A DNA stretch of 64,000 nt, from contig NZ_CP026514.1 in the NCBI RefSeq assembly GCF_002953935.1, forward strand, positions 3,224,001 to 3,288,000, read 5' to 3'. Made by a program: the position numbers and the translations under genes. Positions 24,954 through 33,289 of this stretch are shown here, piece after piece. The first letter of the stretch is position 1, and every line of letters starts with the position of its first letter. The notes below the pieces were generated by a model that saw only the letters and a list, made by a program, of their open reading frames with translations, ran no database searches and was not told where the DNA came from. Origin of the DNA: Arthrobacter sp. PGP41 (GTDB lineage Bacteria > Actinomycetota > Actinomycetes > Actinomycetales > Micrococcaceae).

Positions 24954-25622
24954 ATGACATTCCCTTTTGACATCGCCCTGGTATGGCTGGACCTGGCCGG
25001 CATCTTTTTCTTCGCGGTGTCCGGCTCGCTGCTGGCGGCCCGGAAGCAGTTCGACATCGTGGGCTCGCTCCTGCTGGCCTCGCTGGTGTCGCTCGGCGGC
25101 GGCGTGATCAGGGACATCATTCTCGCCGTCATCCCGGCGGCGTTCACCAACCCCGCGTACCTGGTCCCGCCGGTGCTGGCTACGGTCCTGGTGTACTTCC
25201 TGTTCCCCGCGTTCCAGCGCTTCACGTCCCTGCTGGTGCTGTTCGACGCCGGCGGGCTGGCGCTCTTCTGCATCACCGGCACGCTGAAGGCGCTGTCCTT
25301 TGGCGTGAACCCCCTGGCCGCAGTCCTGCTGGGTGTCACGACGGCGGTGGGCGGCGGGCTGCTCCGGGACATCACGGCCAACGAGGTGCCGCAGCTGTTC
25401 AACCCCGCGGACCTGTACGCGGTGCCCGCGTTTTGCGGGGCCGCGCTGACCGGCGTGCTCTGGGTGACCGGAACGTTCAATGCGCTCACCGCATGTGCCG
25501 TTGCCGCCGTCGTGTTTGCCTTCCGGGTGGCGGGCTGGCGGCGGTCCTGGCGCATCCCCCTGGCCGTCCACGGCTGGCACCGGGCTGAGGCCGACAGCGG
25601 CGAATTGCGGGGCCGCGATTAG
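24954..25622 (+). CDS. TRIC/UPF0126 family cation channel-like membrane protein
   Basis: This 222-residue protein has about seven hydrophobic segments and the two Gly-rich repeats of the family: SLGGGVIRDIILAVIP near residue 43 and TAVGGGLLRDITANEVP near 130. The two repeats each hold a three-helix bundle, as in prokaryotic trimeric intracellular cation channels. It is divergent from the chelatase gene (60 bp) and followed by the SUKH gene after 14 bp, so the latter may be cotranscribed. Confidence 0.9.
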   Translation: MTFPFDIALVWLDLAGIFFFAVSGSLLAARKQFDIVGSLLLASLVSLGGGVIRDIILAVIPAAFTNPAYLVPPVLATVLVYFLFPAFQRFTSLLVLFDAGGLALFCITGTLKALSFGVNPLAAVLLGVTTAVGGGLLRDITANEVPQLFNPADLYAVPAFCGAALTGVLWVTGTFNALTACAVAAVVFAFRVAGWRRSWRIPLAVHGWHRAEADSGELRGRD

Positions 25623-25636
25623 CTAGGATAAGAGCC

Positions 25637-26062
25637 ATGACTGACATGTTCCTCGAGAAGTTCCGCGCGCTTGTTCCGAAGTATCTCGAGGATGAATGGC
25701 AGGAAGATGACGGGCTGTCCGTCGAGGAACTGGACAAGGCCCTGGCCGACCACCAGTTCCAGATTCCCCTGGTCCTCCGCGAGTTCTACCTGGCCCTTGG
25801 CGGCTGCGAGGACCTGATGGAGGCGTACCACTACTTCTGGGATCCGGACGAACTGGAAGTCGACGACGAAGGCTTCCTGATGTTCCTCGAGGACGAGGAA
25901 GAGGAATACACCTGGGGTTTCCGTGTGGGAGACCTCAGCGTCCCTGATCCCATCGTGTACCGCCGCAACAACGCCCGCGGCCAGTGGAAGTCCGAGGAAG
26001 GCACCTTCTCGGAGTTCGTGTTCGACATGTTCGAGTGGGCCTTCGAGGACGACGAAAGCTAG
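25637..26062 (+). CDS. SMI1/KNR4-like (SUKH) domain protein
   Basis: The 141 residues are strongly acidic (for example FLEDEEEEYTWGF) and follow the SUKH pattern: an N-terminal helix, VEELDKALADHQFQIPLVLREFYLALGG with the conserved aromatic-Gly end, then WDPDELEVDDEGFLMFLEDE. SUKH proteins often act as immunity proteins against polymorphic toxins, but chromosomal orphans are also common. I see no toxin gene nearby. A TAGGAT and an AGGA-like site sit just upstream of the ATG. Confidence 0.75.
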   Translation: MTDMFLEKFRALVPKYLEDEWQEDDGLSVEELDKALADHQFQIPLVLREFYLALGGCEDLMEAYHYFWDPDELEVDDEGFLMFLEDEEEEYTWGFRVGDLSVPDPIVYRRNNARGQWKSEEGTFSEFVFDMFEWAFEDDES

Positions 26063-26108
26063 GTTTCCAGCCAAAACGGGCACTTGATACGGACGCGCGG
26101 CCGCAAAA

Positions 26109-26188
26109 GCGTGACTTATGGAGCAGGCACCCTGACAGATCCCTGAGTTTCCGTGAACGGGCAGCCGTGGCAGAGCCAAAAGTTACGC
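26109..26188. repeat. Family C inverted-repeat element, copy 2
   Basis: GCGTGACTTATGG at 26109-26121 and CCAAAAGTTACGC at 26176-26188 are 13-base ends pairing with two mismatches. The right end contains the stop codon and last codon of the AbiEi-like gene on the minus strand. Confidence 0.6.
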
Positions 26189-27046
26189 ACTTTCGTCACC
26201 GCCATCGGCAGGACGCGACGGAAAGACACCTCTGCGCCTCAACTCAAGGACAGACAGGACCTCAGCGACCATCGCCCCCGGCGAGTACACCACGTCTTCG
26301 TAGTAGTAGCGGAGCACCAGATAACCGCCCAGAATGCTCCGGTTGTTCCGCCGCTGGTCCTTCTTGACTGAACGTGGTTCAAAGTGGGTTGAGCCGTCGG
26401 TCTCCACAACAAGGCACTCCTCAATAAGGAAGTCCACCTCCCCCACCCCGGGAATCAGCACGTGCCTCCGCACCCTGAGCCCAGCTCTGGCAAAGTGCGT
26501 ATTGGCAAGCACTTCGAGCACTGAATCCGCCCTGGGAATTACCAGGTCCAGAAGCTTCCTTGCCTTGCCATTGCGCTTGCCACCACAGCTGGCATAGAGG
26601 AAGTCGAGAGAGATGTCGCCGCGCCCGGTAGCAGACTGGATCAGTATCAGGGACTCCAGCTCGGGTAGACAACGCATGCTGTGCAGCAGGACGTCTGCCA
26701 GACCGGCAACAGGGAGCCAGCCGTGCCTTGGATGCTTGGGCCGCCCATGCTCCACCACTCCCGGGGTGCGCACGGGATGACTGCGGCAAATGTGCAAGGC
26801 CGAGTCACTCTTCAAGGTCCACAATCCGTAGACGGGTGCAGCAGACACACAAGTCAGAAGCCCTCCCCGATCCATGGCCTGCTGAAGGGGACTTGCTGCT
26901 GGAATGGCGTAGACGCCGCGGCTGGACTTCACGATCCGGCCGCTGGCCACGGCACTCCTGACGGCTGCCCGTCCAAATCCGGCCTTTTCCAGGTGTGATG
27001 TCCGGGCCACGCCTCCGCGGCGCTGAAGATAGTCGCTGATGTCCAC
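26183..27046 (-). CDS. AbiEi-like antitoxin domain plus DUF559-like C-terminal domain
   Basis: The protein has about 287 residues. Residues 1-50 look like the AbiEi N-terminal winged helix (YLQRRGGVARTSHLEKAGFGRAAV then GVYAIP). The C-terminal third resembles the PD-(D/E)XK-like DUF559 fold, with VGEVDFLIEECLVVETDGSTHF. Such proteins are frequent in actinobacteria and are often named type IV antitoxin-like, though no AbiEii toxin gene is adjacent here. The GTG at 27046 matches the usual family start; an in-frame ATG at 27121 is possible. The last codon and stop lie inside a repeat arm, and another copy of the repeat lies about 100 bases upstream of the start. Confidence 0.72.
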   Translation of the reverse strand: MDISDYLQRRGGVARTSHLEKAGFGRAAVRSAVASGRIVKSSRGVYAIPAASPLQQAMDRGGLLTCVSAAPVYGLWTLKSDSALHICRSHPVRTPGVVEHGRPKHPRHGWLPVAGLADVLLHSMRCLPELESLILIQSATGRGDISLDFLYASCGGKRNGKARKLLDLVIPRADSVLEVLANTHFARAGLRVRRHVLIPGVGEVDFLIEECLVVETDGSTHFEPRSVKKDQRRNNRSILGGYLVLRYYYEDVVYSPGAMVAEVLSVLELRRRGVFPSRPADGGDESA

Positions 27047-27142
27047 CGAGCCAGCGTCACCCGGGAGCAGCCCGATCCGCGAGACCGGGCAGGAGCTATG
27101 TGGACGAAGACGGAGCATCACTCAAGGAAGGCGGTGCCATAC

Positions 27143-27222
27143 GCGTATCTTTTGGCCCGTTGCAAAGGCAGAACCCTTGCGCTTCCGGGGATCACCGTTC
27201 CCATTGCGCCCGAAAGTCACGC
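27143..27222. repeat. Family C inverted-repeat element, copy 3
   Basis: The ends GCGTATCTTTTGG (from 27143) and CGAAAGTCACGC (to 27222) match the family C end motif with several mismatches and the same 80-base overall length. It is the most degenerate copy. Confidence 0.45.
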
Positions 27223-27508
27223 TTTTCAGCCATCGACCACCGGCCCGCGTTAGCCCGGAAAATCCTGTGACAGCAGAACTAACAAACAGCTTGCGCTTTG
27301 TGACAAAGCTGTCATAGACTGTTCACGGATCCGCTAAACGCCTCCGGCGGGTCTGATGCGAACGGAGAGATAGCCTCGGTTCAAAGCAACGTATGACTCG
27401 TATCGTTGCGGAGAACCGGGGCTATCCCGTTTAACCCATCGATTGCTCCGCACCTGCCGTTATGTGGCGCGAAAACGCCATCTGCACAGCAATCGATGAC
27501 ACGGAAAA
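27223..27508. other. Gene-free region with nested inverted repeats, possible structured RNA
   Basis: No coding region is supported between the AbiEi-like gene and the polyprenyl synthase gene (about 500 bases). Reading the plus strand, TTGCGC (27291), 18 bases and TAGACT (27315-27320) could be a promoter, with TGACAAAGCTGTCA in the spacer. It is followed by a stem of 14-base arms (27369-27382 with 27413-27426, one mismatch) that encloses GCAACG/CGTTGC. A second structure has 11-bp perfect arms CATCGATTGCT (27437) and AGCAATCGATG (to 27498) and an inner TGGCG/CGCCA hairpin. A small RNA is possible, but I match it to no known family. Confidence 0.4.
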
Positions 27509-27534
27509 GCCCGGCACCTTTGCGGCAACCGGGC
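27509..27534 (-). terminator. Terminator of the menaquinone operon (minus strand)
   Basis: GCCCGG at 27509-27514 pairs with CCGGGC at 27529-27534. On the minus strand the stem is followed by TTTT. It lies 17 bases past the stop of the polyprenyl synthase gene. Confidence 0.65.
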
Positions 27535-27551
27535 CTCCACGCAGGTAAGAC

Positions 27552-28652
27552 TTAGCTGGCGCGGTCCACCACAGCCAGCGCGAAGTTGGACAGGGAATCC
27601 TTGACCACGCCTTCGGGCAGCGGGGCAAGGGCTGCGATGGCTTCATCGGCCCACCGGCGGGCAACAACCCAGGACTCCGCAGTCACGGGGTGCTCGCGCA
27701 GCCCGGCTACGGCCTCGGCAAGCGCCTCGTCCGAGGACAGGTCCCCGTCAATGAGCCGGAGAAGCCCGACGGCGGATTGGTCACCATCCGCGGCAGCCCT
27801 GCGCAGGAGCAGCACCGGCAGGGTGGGAACACCTTCGCGCAGGTCGGTGCCCGGCGACTTTCCGGATTTGACCTTGATCCCGGTGACATCGATGACGTCG
27901 TCCGCAAGCTGGAAGGCCACACCCACCTTCTCGCCATATTCCACCAGGACGGGCTCGAACGCGGGATCGGCGTTGGCGAAAATGGCACCGAGCTGGCCGG
28001 ACGCCGCCACGAGGGAACCGGTCTTGTCAGCAATCACGGAAAGGTAGTGCTCGATCGGATCCTCATCCGGACGCGGCCCCACGGTCTCGTGCAGCTGCCC
28101 CAGGCACAGCCGCTCGAACGTGCGCGCCTGGATGCCAAGGGCCCGCGACCCGAGTTCGGACACCAGGATCGAAGCCCGGGCGAAGATAAGATCGCCGGTG
28201 AGCACCGCCACCGAGTTGCCCCAGACCTCGTGGGCCGTGGGCGCTCCGCGGCGGAACGGGGCAGAGTCCATGACGTCGTCGTGATAAAGCGTGGCCAGGT
28301 GGGTCAGTTCAACCACGACGGCGGCCTGCACCACGGCGGGAAGGGAAGCGTCGCCGAGGTGCGCGCACAGCAGGGTCAGCAGGGGCCTGATGCGCTTGCC
28401 GCCGGCTTCGACCAGATGCCGCGACGTCGCATCAGCCAGCGGATCCGAGTTGGCGATCGCTTCGCGGAGTTTTTTCTCGACGCGGGCCAGGTTGTTGGTG
28501 ATGGCCGGGCCCAGTTCGGCGTCTCCGGCAATGGCGGCGAAGCCCGCAGGCAGCTGCAAACCCGTAGCGATGGCGGTGGTATTAAGGCTGGGTTCGGAGT
28601 CCGGCAGGCCGTGTCCGGCGTGCGTCCAGCTGTGGTCTGCGGGGTTGGTCAC
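27552..28652 (-). CDS. Polyprenyl diphosphate synthase (menaquinone side chain)
   Basis: This 366-residue trans-prenyltransferase has both Asp-rich motifs: LYHDDVMDSAPFRRG (first, near residue 133) and QLADDVIDVTG (second, near 260). GKRIRPLLTLL and GTDLREGVPTLPVLLL are further family blocks. It elongates farnesyl or geranylgeranyl diphosphate with isopentenyl diphosphate to a long chain. The company of menaquinone genes (menJ-like and menG just upstream) supports a role in the menaquinone tail. The GTG start overlaps the upstream stop as GTGA. Confidence 0.93.
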   Translation of the reverse strand: MTNPADHSWTHAGHGLPDSEPSLNTTAIATGLQLPAGFAAIAGDAELGPAITNNLARVEKKLREAIANSDPLADATSRHLVEAGGKRIRPLLTLLCAHLGDASLPAVVQAAVVVELTHLATLYHDDVMDSAPFRRGAPTAHEVWGNSVAVLTGDLIFARASILVSELGSRALGIQARTFERLCLGQLHETVGPRPDEDPIEHYLSVIADKTGSLVAASGQLGAIFANADPAFEPVLVEYGEKVGVAFQLADDVIDVTGIKVKSGKSPGTDLREGVPTLPVLLLRRAAADGDQSAVGLLRLIDGDLSSDEALAEAVAGLREHPVTAESWVVARRWADEAIAALAPLPEGVVKDSLSNFALAVVDRAS

Positions 28653-29989
28653 GGGTTAACCCTAACTTTTTGTTGCGGATACCGCTGATTCGAAGCCGAC
28701 GGGGTGGGCGATGTGTTGGTTGTGGCCGGGACCAGCGCTTCGAGGACCCGGATCACCCGGTCCTCAAAGCCCCTCGCGGACGGGTCCGTGAGGTTGGCCA
28801 GGAGCCGGACCACAAAGCGCATCAGAACCGGGATCGGCATGCCGGTGCGCAGCGCGAGCTTCATGACGGCAGGTTTGCCGATCAGCGCGGCGAAGGCCCG
28901 GCCGAGCGTGAAGTGCGAGCCCCACTGGTCCCGCACGTAGTCCGCGTACCGCGCGAGGTGCGCGTCGGCGTCGTACGTTCCGCCCGAAGCAGCCGAGCGC
29001 GAGGAGGCATCAATCAGGAACTCGGCGGCGAAGCGCGCGGACTCCATGGCGTAGGAGATGCCCTCACCGTTGAACGGGGACACCATGCCGCCGGCATCAC
29101 CCAGGAGCAGCAGGCCGGGCGAATAGTGCGGGGTGCGGTTGAAGCCCATGGGCAGCGCGGCGCCGCGGATCTCGCCCACCTGGTTCTCCGGCGTGAAGCC
29201 CCACTCGGCGGGCATGCCGGCGGTCCATTCGCGCAGGACCTGCTTGTAGTCGAGCTTGCCGAATTCCTTGGAGGAGTTCAGGATGCCAAGGCCCACGTTG
29301 GAGGTGCCGTCGCCCACGCCGAAAACCCAGCCGTAACCGGGCAGCAGCTTGCCGTCACGGCCTGGCAGTTCCAGCCAGCCTTCCATCCATTCGTCGTCGG
29401 TGCGCGGCGAGGTGAAGTAGGTGCGTACGGCCACGCCGAGAGGGCGGTCGTCCCGCTTCTGGATGCCGAGGGACACGGCGGTTCGGGTGGAGTTGCCGTC
29501 CGCAGCGAGGACGACGTCGGCACTGAAGTCGCGCGTCTCCCCCGCCTTGCGTCCGGACTCATCCAGGAGCGCTGCGCGGACACCGGTGACGCGGCCGTCC
29601 TCAGAACGAAGCGCTTCGGTGACGCTGTGCCGCTCAAGGATTTCCGCGCCGGCCGCCTGGGCGTGGCGGGCCAGTTCCTCGTCGAAGCCCAGGCGGGTGC
29701 GGATCAGGCCGTACTGCGGGAAGTCGGACACCTCGGGCCAGGGCAGTTCAATGGTGCGGCCGCCGGCGATCAGGCGCAGGCCCTTGTTCCGGCGCCAGCC
29801 TTCCCCCTCGGGGTGGGGCAGGCCCAGTTTCTGGATTTCACGGACGGCGCGGGGGGTGAGGCCGTCGCCGCAGACCTTCTCGCGCGGGAAGCTCGTTTTC
29901 TCCAGGACGGTGACGTCGATGCCGGCCTTGGCAAGGTAGTACGCGGCGGTGGAGCCGGCCGGCCCCGCACCGACTATCAGTACCTTCAC
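28649..29989 (-). CDS. menJ: Geranylgeranyl reductase family flavoprotein (menaquinone reductase MenJ-like)
   Basis: This 446-residue FAD protein starts MKVLIVGAGPAGSTAAYYLA with the dinucleotide motif. It continues FPREKVCGDGLTPRAV, a geranylgeranyl-reductase signature, and has GLLLLGDAGGMVSPFNGEGI near residue 295 as the second FAD block. Mycobacterial MenJ of this family saturates one isoprene unit of menaquinone. The gene lies between menG and the polyprenyl synthase gene with a 4-bp overlap and a 3-bp gap, which fits that role. The start is a GTG. Confidence 0.88.
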   Translation of the reverse strand: MKVLIVGAGPAGSTAAYYLAKAGIDVTVLEKTSFPREKVCGDGLTPRAVREIQKLGLPHPEGEGWRRNKGLRLIAGGRTIELPWPEVSDFPQYGLIRTRLGFDEELARHAQAAGAEILERHSVTEALRSEDGRVTGVRAALLDESGRKAGETRDFSADVVLAADGNSTRTAVSLGIQKRDDRPLGVAVRTYFTSPRTDDEWMEGWLELPGRDGKLLPGYGWVFGVGDGTSNVGLGILNSSKEFGKLDYKQVLREWTAGMPAEWGFTPENQVGEIRGAALPMGFNRTPHYSPGLLLLGDAGGMVSPFNGEGISYAMESARFAAEFLIDASSRSAASGGTYDADAHLARYADYVRDQWGSHFTLGRAFAALIGKPAVMKLALRTGMPIPVLMRFVVRLLANLTDPSARGFEDRVIRVLEALVPATTNTSPTPSASNQRYPQQKVRVNP

Positions 29990-29992
29990 AGG

Positions 29993-30772
29993 TCAGCGTG
30001 TGATGTTGCGGCGGAGCTTGGCCACGGGGCCCTTGTGCGCGGCGATGGCGGCAGCCGCGTTGTCCGGAGCCGACCCTGCAGGCTTGAACGCACGGTGGAC
30101 GGCCACGATCCCGCCGGAAAGGTTGCGGTAGGTGACCTGTTCCCACCCGGATTCCTGCAGCCATGCGGCGAGGTGGTCCTGGTCCGGCCAGGCGCGGATG
30201 GATTCGGCGAGGTAGACGTACGCGTCCGGATTGGAGGCAACCTTCGTGGCAATGGCCGGCAGGGCGCGCATCAGGTATTCGGTATACATGGTGCGCCAGA
30301 GCGGGATCACGGGCTGGGAGAACTCTGCGATGACAAGCTTGCCGCCCGGCTTGGTGACGCGGAGCATCTCCTGCAGCGCCTTCTTGGGCTCGTTGACGTT
30401 CCGCAGGCCGAAGGAAATAGTGCTGGCGTCGAACGAGTTGTCGGCGAAAGGCAGGTTGGTGGCATCCCCGGCAACAAAATTGATGTCCGGGCGGCGGCGC
30501 TTTCCAACCTTGAGCATTCCGAGGGAGAAGTCGCAGGCCACAACGTCTATTCCTGCGTCGGCATAAGGCTCGCTGGAGGTGCCGGTACCGGCCGCCAGGT
30601 CAAGGACGCGCTGGCCCCTGCTGACGTCCATGGCTTCCACCACAACCTTGCGCCAGCGCCGGGTCTGCCCCAGGGACAGGACATCATTGACGACGTCGTA
30701 TTTCGGTGCGACGTCGTCAAACATCGTGGCTACTTCGTCCGGACGCTTATCCAAGGATGCTCGGTTCACCAT
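29993..30772 (-). CDS. menG: Demethylmenaquinone methyltransferase
   Basis: This 259-residue class I SAM methyltransferase has the UbiE/MenG pattern: [24 protein letters not shown] at the N-terminus, [19 protein letters not shown] as the SAM motif I, and [20 protein letters not shown] and [11 protein letters not shown] further on. It methylates demethylmenaquinone in the last core step. It heads a three-gene minus-strand run with menJ and the polyprenyl synthase gene. Confidence 0.94.
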   Translation of the reverse strand: MVNRASLDKRPDEVATMFDDVAPKYDVVNDVLSLGQTRRWRKVVVEAMDVSRGQRVLDLAAGTGTSSEPYADAGIDVVACDFSLGMLKVGKRRRPDINFVAGDATNLPFADNSFDASTISFGLRNVNEPKKALQEMLRVTKPGGKLVIAEFSQPVIPLWRTMYTEYLMRALPAIATKVASNPDAYVYLAESIRAWPDQDHLAAWLQESGWEQVTYRNLSGGIVAVHRAFKPAGSAPDNAAAAIAAHKGPVAKLRRNITR

Positions 30773-30820
30773 GCCATTGTCTCAAATGTTCGGGAGGGTC
30801 CGGACCAAGGCGGCGTGGAG

Positions 30821-31612
30821 TCAAAGCCCCGCCAGGAATGCCCTGGTATCCGCGGCCACCCGCTCCGGGCATTCCCAGAGGACCACGTGGCCGGTTCCGG
30901 CGTACGTTTTCAGGACGGAGCCGGGAATGCGGGCTGCGAGGATTTCCTGCTGGCTGCGGGGCAGGAGGCCGTCCTGCTCTCCCCAGAGGATCAGCGTGGG
31001 GGCGTGGATGGCTCCGGCTTCGGTGGGCGGTACCGCCTGGCAGAGCCCTGCCAGCACGGACTTCCACACGGTAGCAGGCATTTTCAGCCCATCCGCCACC
31101 CGGTCATCGAGGTACCAGCCGGGCACCGCCTGGCCCAGGGGAAACCACAGCAGCGATTGACGCACCCAGTCCTCGTCCAGCGGGTCGGCCAGGGCCTCCA
31201 CTTCGTCGGCGAACGCGGGCCTGCCTTGAAGGGTCAGCGGCGAACCCACCAGGATCAGGGCATCAGCACGTTCAGGCTGCATCACGGCCAACTGCTGGGC
31301 CACGTAGCCGCCGCTTGAGGAGCCCAGGATGGCGGCCGATTCAAGAGCCAGTGCATCGAGGATCGCGGCCACGTCCCGGGCCTGGTCCTCCAGCGAATAG
31401 CCATTAACAGGTTTATCCGCATCCCCCTGGCCGCGCAGGTCAGGCGCCAGGATCCGGAATTCCTCCAGAAGCGGGACCAGCCGGTCGAAGCTCCTGCGTG
31501 ATTCCCCCCAGGCATGGAGCAGAAGCAGGGGCTGCGCCGAGGCATCTCCCCGGACCAGGCACGGCACGCGGATCCCGGTGCCGAGGAACAGCTGGCGGAC
31601 TTCGGAGTCCAT
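30821..31612 (-). CDS. Alpha/beta hydrolase
   Basis: This 263-residue hydrolase has the full triad: the nucleophile elbow GSSSGGYVAQ near residue 95, the acid in ILWGEQDGLLPRS near 210, and the His in YAGTGHVVLWE near 240. DLRGQGDADKPVNGYSLEDQ is the common strand 4 region. It lies between menG and menF and points the same way as menG (48-bp gap). A MenH-like role is possible from context, but the nucleophile motif is not the typical MenH one, so I leave the substrate open. Confidence 0.85.
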   Translation of the reverse strand: MDSEVRQLFLGTGIRVPCLVRGDASAQPLLLLHAWGESRRSFDRLVPLLEEFRILAPDLRGQGDADKPVNGYSLEDQARDVAAILDALALESAAILGSSSGGYVAQQLAVMQPERADALILVGSPLTLQGRPAFADEVEALADPLDEDWVRQSLLWFPLGQAVPGWYLDDRVADGLKMPATVWKSVLAGLCQAVPPTEAGAIHAPTLILWGEQDGLLPRSQQEILAARIPGSVLKTYAGTGHVVLWECPERVAADTRAFLAGL

Positions 31613-31700
31613 GGCAGAAGGCTACGCCCGCCCGGCCGCCGCCGGTACCTCCAGCAGGCCTCCCGGGCCACCGCACGCTCGGGAGTAGTGTTGTCTCATC

Positions 31701-33110
31701 ATGACGAGCACGTTCCGCACCTTGACAGTCCCCCTGGATGGAAAAGAATTCCCCGGGGGGCTTCCTGCGTTTCTGGTCCGGGACGATGTCCTCTGCTGGA
31801 CCCGCCGCGAGGCCGGACTGGCAGGATTCGGCGAGATTGCGCGCTTCACGGCAACGGGCCCCGAGCGGTTCCTTGAGGCAGACATCTGGTGGCGCCACCT
31901 GGTCCTTGAGGCCGAGGTCATTGATTCCGTGGAGCTTCCTGGCACCGGGCCGGTGGCCTTCGGCTCCTTTGCCTTTTCCAAGACCTCGGCGCACGAATCG
32001 CGGCTGATCGTGCCGGAAATCGTAGTGGGCGTGCGCGACGGCCAGGTGTGGCTCACCCAGCTGACGTTCGACGACGGTCCCCTCACCGGAGACGGCGCCC
32101 TCGTCGCACTGGACCGCTGGCTTGCCGGCGGTCCAGCAGCTGCTGCGGCCACACCCGTTGGAGCAGGCCCGACGGCGGCAGCGGACCCTGCCGGGGACGG
32201 CACCCTGGGCGGTGCCCGTGCCAGGGCGGGCGGCGCCGTCGTGCGTCCCCTCCCGCTCGCCGCGGCGGCAACCTTGCACACCGGTTCCTTGAGCGAGGAA
32301 GCCTGGATGGCCGCCGTCGAAGCGGGCGTAGCCGAAATCCGGACGGGTGCGCTGGAGAAGCTGGTGCTCGCCCGGGACGTGTTGGCCACTATTCCGTCGG
32401 GCGTACACGCCTCAGCGGTGCTGCGGGAGCTCGCCGCGCGGTACCGCGAGTGCTGGACATACGGGGTGGACGGGCTGGTGGGGGCGACTCCGGAGATGCT
32501 GATCCAGGTTGAGGGCCGCACTGCCCAGGCCCGCGTGCTGGCAGGAACACTGGACCGCCGCGATGCGCACGGCGAAGACGGCCTCCCCATGGATTACGCC
32601 ACCCGCGTGCTGGCAGGATCCGACAAGCAGCGGCACGAACACGAGATCGCCATTCAATCGCTGACCTCGCAACTGGCACCGTTCTCGGAAGCCATGAACG
32701 CCCATGACGAGCCGTTCATCCTGGAACTGCCCAACGTGTGGCACCTGGCATCCGATGTGAAGGCTGAGCTCGCAGAGATCGAAGGGCATGTGCCCACCTG
32801 CCTTGCGCTTATCAACGCCCTGCACCCCACCGCGGCCGTCTGCGGAACTCCCACGGAGGTGGCCGGGGCACTCATCCGCAAACTGGAGCACCTGGACCGC
32901 GGACCGTACGCCGGGCCGGTGGGTTGGCTTGACGCGGCAGGAAACGGCGAGTGGGGCATTGCCCTGCGCGGCGCCGTCATCGAGTCCTCCACCAACGTGC
33001 GGCTTTATGCCGGCTGCGGAATAGTCGACGGGTCACAGCCCGAAGCGGAGCTCGCTGAAACGTGGGCCAAGTTCCGGCCGATGCTGGAGTCGCTCGGCAT
33101 CAGCAGTTGA
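31701..33110 (+). CDS. menF: Isochorismate synthase
   Basis: This 469-residue protein has a variable N-terminal half and a C-terminal chorismate-binding domain: EKLVLARDVLATIP, LVGATPEMLIQVEG, AGTLDRRDAHGED, SDKQRHEHEIAIQSL, PTAAVCGTPTEVAG and GPYAGPVGWLD. These match the isochorismate/anthranilate synthase family, and the absence of a glutaminase partner and the men context point to MenF. It converts chorismate to isochorismate. It is divergent from the hydrolase gene. Confidence 0.92.
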   Translation: MTSTFRTLTVPLDGKEFPGGLPAFLVRDDVLCWTRREAGLAGFGEIARFTATGPERFLEADIWWRHLVLEAEVIDSVELPGTGPVAFGSFAFSKTSAHESRLIVPEIVVGVRDGQVWLTQLTFDDGPLTGDGALVALDRWLAGGPAAAAATPVGAGPTAAADPAGDGTLGGARARAGGAVVRPLPLAAAATLHTGSLSEEAWMAAVEAGVAEIRTGALEKLVLARDVLATIPSGVHASAVLRELAARYRECWTYGVDGLVGATPEMLIQVEGRTAQARVLAGTLDRRDAHGEDGLPMDYATRVLAGSDKQRHEHEIAIQSLTSQLAPFSEAMNAHDEPFILELPNVWHLASDVKAELAEIEGHVPTCLALINALHPTAAVCGTPTEVAGALIRKLEHLDRGPYAGPVGWLDAAGNGEWGIALRGAVIESSTNVRLYAGCGIVDGSQPEAELAETWAKFRPMLESLGISS

Positions 33111-33194
33111 TTCCCCCTCCCGGCCAGTCCGGGATCGGAGACAACCCCTTCTCCGGCACGCTTGATTTCCGCTGTGATTTAGTTATCCAATAGT

Positions 33195-33207
33195 GAAACT
33201 AAGTTTC
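33195..33207. promoter_or_regulatory. Palindrome upstream of the amino acid ABC operon
   Basis: GAAACTAAGTTTC is a perfect 6-bp inverted repeat around one A, in an AT-rich stretch about 85 bases upstream of the binding-protein start. It is a candidate operator; no regulator gene is adjacent. Confidence 0.45.
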
Positions 33208-33289
33208 CTGTGATGCACATCTCATGATCTGGCGCTACACTATGAATCGATTTAGTACTACACACTCCCCGCAACAAAAGGTAAGAAAC

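Noticed and set aside
24024..25580. 518-residue form of the CbiX-like protein
   Set aside because: The N-terminal 229 residues would be antisense to the TRIC-like gene and are low in plausible structure; the CbiX domain starts at the ATG at 24893.
26063..27300. Complete AbiE type IV toxin-antitoxin system
   Set aside because: Only the AbiEi-like N-terminal domain is present; no AbiEii nucleotidyltransferase gene is adjacent to either copy.
28670..31318. 882-codon plus-strand open frame across the menaquinone genes
   Set aside because: It runs antisense to menJ, menG and the hydrolase gene, all with strong motifs. Long antisense frames are expected in high-GC DNA.
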